A stretch of 64,000 nucleotides of DNA from Moringa oleifera. Taxonomy: Eukaryota > Streptophyta > Magnoliopsida > Brassicales > Moringaceae. The translations under genes were made by a program, and so were the position numbers. The stretch is from NCBI GenBank assembly GCA_021397835.1, contig JAJFZO010000165.1, forward strand, positions 992,001 through 1,056,000, in the 5' to 3' direction. The notes under the pieces were generated by a model. That model searched no databases. It was not told the DNA's origin and was given only the letters and a program-made list of their open reading frames with translations. Every line of letters begins with the position of its first letter. Positions within the stretch are counted from its first letter, which is position 1. Positions 37,138-48,860 of the stretch are shown here, one piece after another.

Positions 37138-37657
37138 TGATAAGGACAAATTTGGTTCAATCTTGAGAAATGTATGATTCATTCGGCCTAAGTTAGGCAC
37201 GTTCCTCTAAGAAGTCACACCGAACCATGAAGTTAAAAGATTGGAGTGATTCTTAGAGGGAGTGGCAAGAGACATGCTGTGGGTGTTAGAACGGCAGTAA
37301 CAAAGTCAATGTAAAGTTATTATAGGAAACAATCCATAAACGATTCAACATTTCACTTGTCAACGTGAGGACAAGTCATGTTCACGATGAAATGATTGGG
37401 ATACCCTTCAATCAAGTATATTAGCACACCCGTAGGTATATTATGAAAAATCTAACCATTTTTCACCAGTGTAAACTGTATTTTTAGCAAGAACTAACTT
37501 GATCATCAAAGGGTATCCTGCTCGCCTAATGACACCCCTTTGATTGTGTCTCTATTTTGTAAATTCCTCATCAAAATGTCTATATTTGGCACTTATAAAG
37601 AGATTTCATTGTCACATATCAACGTTAAGCTGCTAGTTTTTTTTTTAGCTAACATTA
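37138..37657 (+). repeat. LTR copy in tandem unit 3
   Basis: Begins TGATAAGGACAAATTTG and ends AACATTA followed by GAATA at 37,658-37,662. Produced by the tandem duplication. Confidence 0.9.
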
Positions 37658-38126
37658 GAATAAATAAAAGAAAGAGATCCCTAGTTGAAAAAATGACTAA
37701 CACCTAGCTATAAGCCTTTCCTACCCGAATTCATTAATGAGAAAGAAACCTTAACTAAAAAAGACAGCTAAATCTGTTGCTTTGCAGTCCTTCTAAGAGG
37801 ATCTTGTCCCTGCCAATAAGCCAAATCAAGTTGAAGGAATCGATAAAATTCTTTCTCTTGGCAAAAATCAGTTGACTTTAAGGGTCATCTTTAATATTCA
37901 TTTTCTAGTTTTTAAAATATTCCATAGGCAAGAAGACACCAACAGATGATGCTCTAGTGCCTAGCCAGACTCATTCGATAGAACTTCATTTTCATTCTGC
38001 TACGTGATAAATAGGCTTCCTAAAAACCCGTAGAGCCAAGCTAAAATGACTAAAGCTCATTTATCTTAAAGACTCAAACAGGCAAGACCTATCTCGATAG
38101 CTGATAGAGAGTAGCTATTTTATGAC

Positions 38127-40364
38127 CAAAAACAAGGGTTGAACACATACTCCTATCAATCGCATAAGGGCTTATGTGGTGGTTTAACATCTTGGTTCAG
38201 GAGTTGAGAAACTCTTTCTAATCGTAGGTAGACATTAATCAAAGGTGAGTGCGATAATAGTGTGTGCTAAAGCTACCATTATTTATGATGCTTTTGAAGA
38301 GCTAAAAAGAAAGGGAGTAGTTTAGTAGCAATAATGCTTTTTACTCTACGAAGCATTAAGGTCCAAGCTCGCCCATTGGCCAGGTTGAGCACCATAGGGC
38401 TGGTGCTGATGGTGAAGTCAATTAAGAAGAGAGTAGCTAAGATGGCATCGAAAAAGTACTTTAAGCCTTTTTTCTACTCCTTTGTATCATAAGCCACTCA
38501 ATGGCATCAGCCTCATACCGAGCCAAAATATTCGTCTTCAAGGCGATCTCAACTCATTATTAAATCCAAATTAACTTTTAGTTCAAAAGTAATGGTGAAA
38601 CTTTTGATTGCTCCAAACAGTGTGTACATTTACTAGAAATTCGATCCAGCTTTTGCCCTTGCCTTTTGCTTTCTCATCATAACTACTAAACCACAGTAGC
38701 CTTCCTTGCCTGACTTTTTGACCTAAAAGCAAGATCAAATTCCTTTCAAAGTCAAAATAAGCTGCAACAGATGCAAGAATAAGACCCTTTTTCTTAACTT
38801 ATGATAGGAAATCTAGGTTAAAGATCTAAGAATGCGATGCAGATTTAGTTAGCCTAATAGCAAAAGAATCACCATGTAAAGCTCACAAGCTTGTGATGGG
38901 CCAAGCCTAAGGCATCCCTTTTTACCTATGTGCGCTGGACAACGTATATTTTTGAGGTCTCTTTTCAAACTTGGTACCACTCTGTCTTACTTTTTTCTTG
39001 AGTTTCCACGGCTCTTTCCCATCGAAGTCCTTGTTGGACATGTGCTATTCAGGTAGATTTAACTTTGAGCTAGGCTTCGCTATCTTGAATGAAGGTTTAA
39101 GTGGAACTAGTAAGAATTGACAAGCAAAGCTCTATTAAAACTACCTTATAAATGCAATCGTTAGATGATTTCCCATCTCCTGACAAATATCTTAAGCGAG
39201 GTGGACTTTATCCATACCGTACTAGTAAGTATGATGAGCTTTCTTAAGAATACCAATTTTTTAGACAAAAGTGCGCAATATGGATACTGAGATAACTAAC
39301 TACCCTTCCTTTCGATGGGCATAGAGGTTACCTGATGTACAAAACTTTCTTTTTTAGTGTACCATTTTGGCTCGTCATGTTGCACCTCTTCGAAGACCAA
39401 GACCTTTTATCATGACTTACACCTATTGCGTACCTTGCTTCCACTATTGTATAAATAACATTCCTTTCTACATGAAAAGGAATTTGTAAAATTTCAATCC
39501 TCATCTTTATCAAATAGAAGAAACGAGAAAAACCAAAATCTTCCTACTTGAAGAAGAAGTCCTATAGTTTATAACACTTCTTTATATAGTAATTTGACTT
39601 TTTGCTCTGCATCCTCCATCAGTTTATTATGAAGAGAAGAATCAAAAGGATTAAACTACGTACTCATTATTCGAAGATGAATAATAAAATAGTAAAAGTT
39701 ATGGTGTCTTATGGACCTAACATAGGCACATCCTTCACGATATAAGATTGAAAGATCCAAAGCTTCCTCTTTAGGGCGAAAATGGACATGGCTAAAACAT
39801 ATAAAGATCAGTATAGTCGCTAATAGGACATATCTATTCAGATAGAGGATAGTCTAGATCAATTCATAGATGGATTTCTATCCATGTAGATAGGTATTTT
39901 CTTGGGTAGAATAAAAATAAGGATCCACCTAGATCTTGATTCATAATTTTCATTTCTTTTTTTATTTTGCCTTTTTTGATGATCAGTTTTAAATCTCAAC
40001 ATAGACAAGGAAATCAAATTTTCAATTATTACTTTCTAGGTTAAAGAGTAGATGAGTGAGCAAAGCCAAGGAAACAAGGAAGCCCGTCATAGAGCAGTCG
40101 ACTAGAAGTAGAAGACTGTTGACCTGAGAAAAGGTAACCCATCTCAGGGAACATGGCTTAATTTCTCTTCTTTCTTTTTGATTTTGGGTTTTGTTCTTTT
40201 TTCAGGGGTCTAGAATGGTAAAAAGTAGGGAAGAATGAAGTTAAACCTAGCTTGGCTTAGAAAGAAAAATGAAATATGAATAACTATATTGGTCGTAATA
40301 GATCGACTTTCATGCTAGTTCTTGCTTCAACATTAAAGTTCCATTTCAGGGAAAGATAGTGTAT
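38127..40364. other. Non-coding, mitochondrial-like flank of nad6
   Basis: No coding region recognised. It continues the flank whose first 468 bp are triplicated and runs directly into nad6, so it may be mitochondrial spacer DNA. A T-rich run lies near 39,950-39,970. Confidence 0.45.
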
Positions 40365-40979
40365 CTGATACTTTCTGTTTTGTCAAGCCTTACTTTGGTC
40401 TCTGGTTTGATGGTTGCAAGTGTTATAAAACTGGTACATTCTGTTTTGTTTCCTATCTCAGTCTTTCATAACACTTCAGGTTTACTTCTTTTGTTAGGTC
40501 TTAACTTCTCCGCTATGATCTTTCCAATGGTTCATATAAAAGCTATAATTGTTTCATTCCTATTCATTGTTATGTGTTTCATATTCAAATAATAGAGATT
40601 CATAAAAAAGTATTGCGTTAGTTACCAATGAGTGGTATTATTGAACTGATCATTTGGTGCGAAATGTTCTTCATTTTAGATAATGAAACCATTCGATTAT
40701 TACCAACTCAAAGAAATACAACCTCTCTAAGATATGCGATTTATGCCGAAAAGGTGTGAAGTTGGACTAAAATGAAAAAATTAGGCAATCTTCTTTATAC
40801 CTACCATTTCATTTAGTTTTTGGTTCTTAGTCTTATTTTATTAGTAACCATGATTGGGGCTATAGTACTGACTATGCATACTCATGGATAATGAAAAGAT
40901 AGGATATATTTTGACAAAACATTATTGATCTTAGAAGGACTATAATGAGGAGGATGATAGACCCATCATGATCTACTAA
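40365..40979 (+). pseudogene. nad6: Mitochondrial nad6, full-length but decayed
   Basis: NADH dehydrogenase subunit 6 of mitochondrial complex I, a hydrophobic membrane subunit. The copy spans the whole gene, from CTGATACTTTCTG (start ATG changed to CTG) to ATCTACTAA (stop at 40,977-40,979), 615 bp. Recognisable protein blocks are LSVLSSLTLVSGLMV, NTSGLLLLLGLNFSAMIFP, a later segment around 40,660-40,740 (EMFFILDNETI) and MRRMIDP near the C-terminus. A 1-bp deletion near 40,577 puts the frame into TAATAG at 40,593, and further disruptions follow, including apparent loss of several codons near 40,890-40,925. Most substitutions relative to the remembered angiosperm gene are C to T or G to A, the signature of a nuclear copy. 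The 77-codon frame at 40,359-40,592 is its 5' part. Confidence 0.95.
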
Positions 40980-43588
40980 AGAGAAAGTAGCCCAAAATAA
41001 AGGGTATTAGTTCAAATCCAATTTGTGAGAAGAAGTATCAAATGATTGAGACAATTATCGCGTTGGTGGAGCAGGGAACCTACAGGAAATATTAGAGCAC
41101 TGAGGAGCTCGAGAGTATAATATCTACAGACCTTCTACCTTATCCCTTTTACCTTTAAGAAAGAATTTATTAGTAGTAAACTAGCACTAAAGTGCTTCCT
41201 AAATGGCAAAGTAAGCACCATAGATAGATATTTTATAAGTGGGGCACAGTGGTAAGCAAAGATTAATTGAAAATCTAAGGATAGGTTATAAGCTATGAAT
41301 CACGAGTTATGAGTTCTTTTCTACATCTAGGATTCTATCCTTTCAAACCTGCCTTTTACTCCAATCGCCTATCAATCCCTATTTTATTTTTCTTTGTTTA
41401 GATTCTTTGTCATTAGGTCATTTTTATCATGTCTTGTTGAGAATATGGGGCCGCCTTTACGTAATAGGGTAGTAGTAAGTTGTTTGGATCATCCAATCGT
41501 TGAGTGAAACTATCAACTAGTTGCCTAGTAATACTTTTCCATAAGGGCTATAGTTGAAGAGAGTACAAAAGACTCTAAAAAAAGGTTGGTGAGCCTATAC
41601 AACTACCTTGAAAGACTCATCAATTTGGCTAGTGAGAAATAGAAATTTCAATAGGCAATGTTAATACTTTAAATTGTTGTTATTTATCTCTTATTGAGAA
41701 AGAGGATGAAAAGGAGCTAATTTCAATATTTAAGTACGAGTCATGGAAATGTGATCACAACCCTAAGGAAATGAAATGGATAATAAAACTACTAAAGAAG
41801 AGATGCTCACTCGACCAAAGTCAAGCTTAATAAATATACCCCCTAAGTTCAAGGTAAGTCCTCCCCACGACCTTTCTCATTTAAGTCGACATTGTGAGTG
41901 GAGAGAGAAACCTTCTTGAAACATGGTATCCCTAAAATAAGTTCTCATATGAGTTGATTAGCTTAGAACTTGTTTTAAGTATCAATACAACAAGGAAATT
42001 TCATTTGAAAAGGACGCATGTAGTTGGGATATCGCTTTCAAGGCCAAGTAGGCAAGCCCTATAAAGTCTCAATTAAGTTGTTATTGTTATCAACTGAAGT
42101 CGGGAAAGAAAGTAATAGAAATTATTAAGAGTTTTAATCAAGGTGAGAATGATTTTTAAAAGTAGAACTAAAGGCGATGGAAGCTTTTTGGCCCATTGAA
42201 GGGGTTGAATGAACATTAGGTTTTAATCTAGGATAAATAGACTACCCAGAAAGGAAATAAGAAAACATAATCAGCTAGGTTGTTCTCAATTAGCTAAGAA
42301 GATTTTCTACCACTAAAAGTGAATCCTATAGTTAGTCTTATTAGTAGCTAGGCTATAGTTAGCTCTTCACATTGCACCCACTTGAGCAGGGAAAGAGTTG
42401 TCTAATAAGAAAAAGTATAGTTATAATGTTAATCTAGTTACAACGCATAAGAATCAATGGATTCCTCTAACGAATAGCTTCCTTTTAGGAGTACTTCCTT
42501 GGCCGCATGGAAAGCTTTGCTAACCTTGACTAGCTTATAATTCTTCTAATGTGCGACTGCACTTCTTGGGCTGTGGACAATTACTTATTTTTCGTTTCAT
42601 TCATAGAATCTTATTCTAGTTACCTCTTTTTTGATAAACGGATCCTTTTTCTTCTGGTCGAGGTAAACTAACCTGCTCATGAAGGAACAATAGATTTGAT
42701 TGATCTTCTTTACTAAAAGACTTTTCTATTTACGAGATCTTCTTTTATTCAAGGTGAGCGAACAAGGCTATCTTAGGCAAAAAAAAGTAGTATCAAAGTA
42801 AAATACTTAACTCTTTCAAAAGAAGATGATTTAGTTGCACCTTCCAAAGCTAAAAGAGAAAAACAATAAAGGATTCAAGCATGACTCCTATTGGAGAAAA
42901 CCCTTCCATATCCCGTTCCAAAATTGTTGAGCCAGACTTTCCAAAAGAGGTTGCTCTTAGACCAATGATTTGACCTTAAGTACCAACTTATTAAGCCATA
43001 GACTACTTAAGAAGCCCTCAAACTGTGCTGCTGACTGAGCCCCTTCTTTTTTCATTATGTTTGATAGTTTCCAATGGGTTATTCCATGAGTTATTGATCT
43101 GTCTCAGTTGTCTTGATTCGATACCTACAATGAATTACGATGTTAGGCCTAGGTTTTGTTTTGGACAGTTAGGCTCTGTAAAGTGTAAAGGAAAAAAGCA
43201 CAATCCTAAGTATACAGAATACTTGAGATAAGGCACTGTTGTACTTGCTTTCTTACTTGTTCATTGAGCTTTTAGCTTTGCTTTTGTAGGCTGGTTTGGT
43301 TATACTATGCTTTTATCTACTATAGTACACTAGAGTTTATAGGTCGAGCTTCATCATTTTGTTAATGCTCGGTGGTTTAAAGCATGGTTCAACTACAGTA
43401 TGTAATGTGATGTCAGAATTTTCATTAAGGGCTGACATCGCCAGACAAAGGCAAAAGGATCACTAATGTGATATAACTAATGATCAGTGGACTCTTCTTC
43501 CTCCACTACTGAGATTAATAGACCTACAAAGAGGGTGGTAAAGGCATTTGCAAGGATATCGAGGGAAATATAAATAAAACAACGAAGG

Positions 43589-43589
<1 letters not shown>

Positions 43590-43624
<35 letters not shown>
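43590..43624. repeat. (AT)n microsatellite
   Basis: About 17 AT dinucleotides. Confidence 0.95.
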
Positions 43625-43627
<3 letters not shown>

Positions 43628-46465
43628 GCATGATTCCTACTTTAAAAAAGAAAGGCTACATTGCTATACCTAAATTAGTTTCACTTAATGCTTGCACTTC
43701 AACTTTTCTCCTAAGCTTTCTTTTTTTTAGTAAATTTCTAGTTACTTTGAGAACACCCTATTTTCAAATTTTATAATAATCGTATACCCTCTGCGCCTAT
43801 TTATGCTTATAAGAGAAGTCCCCCTACATTGATTACAAGCATAAGCCAAGGCAATTTGACTCCTATAAGCTCATATCATCTTTCCCTACCTTTTGCTTTC
43901 CCCCTAATGGAATGATCTGGACCCTTGTGAAAGGACATTTAAATTCGATGACCTTGGTTACAAAGCTCCCAATTTGGTCAATAGCTAGCCAAGTGAGTAG
44001 TTGATAGGCTAAATAAGCACAATAACTATTTAGAGCTAAAGGAGCTCTATTTTTTATTCTATTATATATGGGATTTTATAGCCTATGTACTTGCCACCAA
44101 GGGATCGAAGTTGGATAAATCTCTAGTAGTTCCTTCCATCAGCGTCATCAAACCACGTTAGAAATCTAGAAAAACTGGAAGCTCAAAATGATCAGTTAAA
44201 GGGATTAATCTATTTAGTTCTATTCCTTTCCTAGTTTTATAGCACATCCATGTAAAGGGATCTTTTTGATGCTAAGCATGCTACATCTCCTATCCAAGTG
44301 AAGTATATCTTGTCCAAGTTGATCCAGCTTGCATTCTTCTTCTGCCATTAAGAATGGAACATCTCCCAACTTTTAAATGTTAGAAATTTAGGACTGTAGG
44401 TTTTGGTTGATTAAAGAATCCTTTTAGAAGCCCATGTATATTAATCAAAGATGTGACTTTCATAGGTCTGATGGTTATTTTCTTTGCCTTGCTCTTAAGG
44501 CTTTTTTTTTTTCATTTTAAAAGATGCATGAATTATCTTGCTTTTTACCTTTCAGTATACGTGTTGCAAGGACTCAAGCTGCTTTGTTGACATATCCGGT
44601 GCAGAATAAGCTTTTATCCCCTTACCAAATTCTCTGTCATTTTCTATAATAAGTTTCTTAAGATGTTGTAATAAATGTTATAGTTGAAAAAAATTTTACC
44701 TCGTCCTTTTCTCATCCCTTAGCTCTTTGATGAGCTCTTTGGGACTAATGAAACAAGCATAGGCTCATGAAGCTTGAAAATGAATATCGCTTGCAATGGC
44801 CACCCTAGTAGTTGAACCCTTCAATGAAAAATTTTGTATGCTAGCTCCAATGAGTAGTGAAGGAAAGCTTGGCCTCAATGCATCCTACTTCTGTTGTGTT
44901 TTAAGCCTACTATGCATCCTTGCTCCATCTACCATTCTTGATAAGTCATCTTATCTTTATTAGGCTCCCTTTTTTATCCTTTTCTTTTTTTTTTTTCTAT
45001 ATTTGCCCTAAACTTTCAATGAGACCATGCCTTGGATTTCAAATCTAAGATCAACCCTTGGGGTTTTAGTTCATTCTCTTGGTTATTTGATCTCTAGCTT
45101 AGTTCATTCCATTTACAACCATTTTTGGCTTGATGAAAGGCATCCTAGCAAAGGCTGTGTATATTAGTCCAAAAAGAGACTTTCATGGGTTTGATGGCTC
45201 TTTGATAGGTGTGCCTGAAAATGTGAATGAGAGATGGGCTTTTGAAAACCTATTTGTCACAACAAGAGGTATTGTCTCCACCTTTCCTAGTGGGAATCTC
45301 CTCTTAAGTCTTATGATCCTAAATTGCAGCTTAGTGGTGGCCTAAGGCATAATGATTAATCTTCTACCATAAGGCTAGCCTCTTATACCATCTTTCATTT
45401 ATTGGCATTTCTCATTTTTGATCTTATTGATTTTAGCTTTCTTTAAGAAAGTGTAAAAGTGCAACCTGTTGCTCTTTGCTTTCACATAAACAACTAAGTG
45501 CCTTTTACTTTTTTGGTCTTCTCTTTTTGTGTCTATTGTTCTCTTGCCCATTAGCATTCTTTTTGTTGAATCTTTTTAGCTAGATAGGACTACTCTTGCT
45601 TGCTTTTGGCCTTGGTTGTGTGGAGACATCCATTTAGTTCATTTTATGGACTAAAATTAGGAATTTTATTTTTGTCTTATTATAGGTCAGTCATCTATTC
45701 AATTTTGAATTCCATCTCTTCTTTGGTTTTTGATAATCGATTTTAGTTCCTTTGGTCAAATCAATATTTATGTCAAGCTTCCCTTCCTGGTGGTACTGTC
45801 TTATTTAATTTATTATTCTTTTGTCTAAGGCAAAATCATATCATTTATATTGTATATGGTCAAGCTAGCTTGGCTAGTACATCAAGCATATCGGCATATT
45901 GCTTGTTCAGTATGGTACACATATCTATCAATGTCAATCAAGTGATAGAATTCATTCCCATTGTTTGAAGAAAATGTAAAGAATTACCATTTATGAACTT
46001 GTGAGGCCCGTTGAAGTCCCTAAGGCAAAAAATAAGCTATAAGTACACCATTTGCTATTGTTATAAGGACTACTCGCCTTTATACAAATTGGCTTCGCGA
46101 TCCTCTTATGTAGTGGTTGACCTAAAAAGTAGTATTCCTACCACACCAGCCTCTTTTTTTCTAGTGTTAGAAACTTTGCAAAATGCAAGCAAGATGAGGT
46201 TGCTCTACTTCACAGACAAAGCTCGTTTCGTACTTGATTCATGAGCTCGTGCAGTACTTGCCTGTATTCTCTAAAAAGGCTTATGTACTCCACTCGTTGT
46301 CTATTAAATGAGTGTTAGAGCGAGTGACTGAGACCTCTAAAGTTTTTTAGCTCATTTCCCTCATTTCCCTCACTCTTTCATTTCTGCTTAAGCTTCCCCA
46401 GTTTGACGGATTAATTGATTGAATATCCAAGAACCATAATCTTTCCTAGGAACAACTTATAGGAA

Positions 46466-47168
46466 ATAATTATTATCTTTATTTTTATTAATAAAATAAT
46501 AATAATTACTACATATTTACTTAATTAATTTGAAATTATCATTCAGGTGAATAATAACAGTTTTATTAAATATTGAGTACATTACCTTTAGTTTTTATTT
46601 TCACTAAAGAATAATTGTTTTATATTAACAATTACATATATGAATAAATAATAATTATTGATTAAATGAATTAAAATATTTTTTTGTAAATAATAATTGT
46701 TTTTATTGATAAATGAACATAATAATAATAACAAATTTTTACTAATAAATAATAATTTTTTGTTAAATATTAATTATATTAGTTTTAATGTTTATTTTTA
46801 GTATATAATAAGCGCATTTTATTAATAAGTACAAATATTAATCAGTGATAACAATTGAATGGAAGAATTTAAATATCTTTTTCAATAAATTAATTATTTT
46901 TACTAGTACATAGAAAAAATATAATTATTAAATATTATTAATATAATTTTAAATTTTAAATTTTAGTAAATAATAATTGTTTTTATTAACAAAATAATAA
47001 TTACTAAATGTTTACTCAATTAATTTGTAATTATCATTTCAGGTGAATAACAATAAATTTTATTAAATATTGAGTATGTTAGTCTTATTTTTTATTTTTA
47101 CTGAAAATAATTCTTTTATATTAATAATTATAAATATTAATAAATAATAATTATTGATTAAATAACAA
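46466..47168. repeat. AT-rich direct duplication, about 200 bp copies 500 bp apart
   Basis: Copy A about 46,471-46,680 and copy B about 46,977-47,168 share, in order, TTTTTATTAAYAAAATAATA, AATTATCATT...CAGGTGAATAA, TTTTATTAAATATTGAGTA and AAATAATAATTATTGATTAA. The intervening 300 bp has partial further similarity. Confidence 0.8.
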
Positions 47169-47977
47169 GTTAATTACATGAAAAAAATTTACATTTTACT
47201 TACTATCTCAAATCAGGATTTTCAAAAAAAAATTATATCTATTTGAGATTTATTCTCTCTCTTTTCTTTTTACTTCATTTTGTCATAGTTATCATTAAAT
47301 TAAGTCGAGGGAAGACTAATTTTTTGATCAATTTTTTTTTAATTTTTTTAGTGATATTCATCAAATTTCAATCCTTTTTTTTTCGACTAGAAAGAGGAAG
47401 AAAATGAGTGTTTGTTTGGTTTTCTTTTGGTGGAAGAAAATGCGAGGAAGAGCCCATATCTTATGGGGAAAAGACACCTCTTTTTGATCTTTAGTGAGAG
47501 AAAAGGGAACAAAAAATCAAGATTCCTCCGCTTAACCATCTAACTAAGGCGGCATGCTGACTTTAGCATAAGATCAGTGTTATGATGACTATTTATGACA
47601 CATTCTAGTCAAGAGCTATTGAGTAATGGTAGACTGCTCACGCAGTTGACTGCAGATCCTTATTTATGACACAATCAGTATGCATGGTTGTCCACACGCG
47701 ATTCTCATGCATTGGTCCGTATAATTCAGGTAATGCGTATTTCATGATATAGTCCCTAGGGGATGTATTTTCATTTTTTTTATTTTCAATTATTCTCCCT
47801 TTGTTTTAACCTTCTCTAAACTCTTCGTCACTCTTGATTTTATAGTATTCTTCAAATTTTCAAAATATAAATAATTCTTAGAATATGTATCCATTAACTG
47901 TAACAAAATTAGGTATCTTATATCATTTTTTTCATGTGCATGCACTACAACAAAAATGGGATTAGTTTACACTAAAT

Positions 47978-48235
47978 AGTTCACAGTTTTAATAACAACT
48001 GTGAATAAAGGAGGATTTATTCATAATTTTTATTAAAACTGTGAATAAAGACATTTTTGTTCACAGTTATGTTTATAACTGTGAACAAAAGTTATGTTTT
48101 ATTCACAGTTTTACCATAACTGTGAATAAAAGTTCAAAAGAATTCGAAACTTTTATTCACGGTTGTAGCCATAACTGTGAATAAAAGTCTTTATTCACAG
48201 TTATGACTACAACCGTGAATAAAAGTCCTACATCT
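47978..48235. repeat. CACTA subterminal palindrome array, family 2
   Basis: Six to seven copies of TTCACAGTT and its complement AACTGTGAA, often paired with a 4-6 bp loop (for example TTCACAGTTATGTTTATAAC, then TGTGAA). Likely transposase-binding sites; it can also fold into a series of hairpins. Confidence 0.88.
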
Positions 48236-48686
48236 TCTCCAGAAAGATCGATAAACTTCATTCATTATTTTATTCCACTTGGTCATGATAAACTTCATTG
48301 ATTCTTCATGTGGTAAATATTAGGTATGAAGTGCATACTATGAGGAGAGCGTCTCTGAGTTCTAGATGTGTAAACTAGACTCTGATAGGCCTAACTATTT
48401 GCAATGAAAGGATTAAGAGTGTGCGTGGTTCTGCTTGCTTTTGGGTTCCACAACTAGCAGCTTGAATCTCATCTCTTTTTCTTGGTAAGTTTAATGATTT
48501 CTCCTAAATTTATGTGCTTATCTTCTTTGTTAAAATGTAAAAATTATTGTTCTTTGATTTTTTTACTTTTAGTTTCATTAGTTTTAAGCTCAAATCTGGA
48601 TGTGGTTCTCCTTTCATTGGGATTCTAGATATGTGCATGGTTTCACTTTCATCGGAATTTTAGATTTGTTCTAGGGTTTGAAATGT

Positions 48687-48807
48687 TTATTAAGGTCCCA
48701 GATTTAGATGTATGGGGTCCCGAATCTGGGATGGGAGTTCCTGAGTGAGGGGTTCCAGATCTGGGTTGGGAGTTCCAGATCTGGGTAAGGGGTTCTAGAT
48801 CTGGATG
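48687..48807. repeat. Short minisatellite GGTTCCAGATCTGGG
   Basis: About five imperfect units of roughly 20-30 bp, each around the palindromic core CCAGATCTGG. Confidence 0.85.
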
Positions 48808-48860
48808 AATAAAACTTTAATAAATAGTGAACTAATAGAGTTTTATTCACAGTTCTAGAA

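Larger units (their letters stand above)
34895..38126. repeat. Tandem triplication of retrotransposon 3' end plus flank, about 1,077 bp x 3
   Basis: Units at 34,895-35,972, 35,973-37,048 and 37,049-38,126. Each holds the last 89 bp of the element's internal region, a complete 3' LTR, and about 468 bp of flanking DNA ending GAGAGTAGCTATTTTATGA. Units share nearly all positions; scattered differences are mostly single transitions. The junctions share ATGA with the pre-duplication border, suggesting a microhomology-mediated start. Because the units contain both element and flank, the duplication happened after insertion. Confidence 0.95.
40980..47942. other. Non-coding; no gene recognised
   Basis: The first several kilobases look like continued organelle-type spacer. 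From about 44,360 the texture changes to gene-like but broken sequence: a 70-codon frame at 45,130-45,345 and a related segment at 44,420-44,480 share TGTATATTA...GACTTTCATRGGTYTGATGG, indicating an internal duplication of something I cannot name. From about 46,440 to 47,200 it is very AT-rich with a long direct duplication (separate entry). Confidence 0.4.
47943..48860. mobile_element. CACTA transposon, terminal fragment, family 2
   Basis: Starts with a perfect CACTACAACAAAAATGGG terminus at 47,943, followed immediately by an array of palindromic subterminal motifs. No matching opposite terminus is present; the last trace of the motif (TTATTCACAGTT) is near 48,841-48,854, so the element is truncated or deleted internally. 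Between about 48,240 and 48,700 there is gene-like sequence with a possible 5' splice site (CTTGGTAAGTTTA near 48,481) but no recognisable protein. Confidence 0.8.

Noticed and set aside
36062..37657. Two extra LTRs read as independent solo LTR insertions
   Set aside because: They carry the same internal 89 bp upstream and the same flank downstream as the 3' LTR, so they come from tandem duplication.
41000..41045. GTTCAAATCCAAT after nad6, resembling a tRNA T-arm
   Set aside because: No acceptor, D-arm or anticodon arm can be paired around it.
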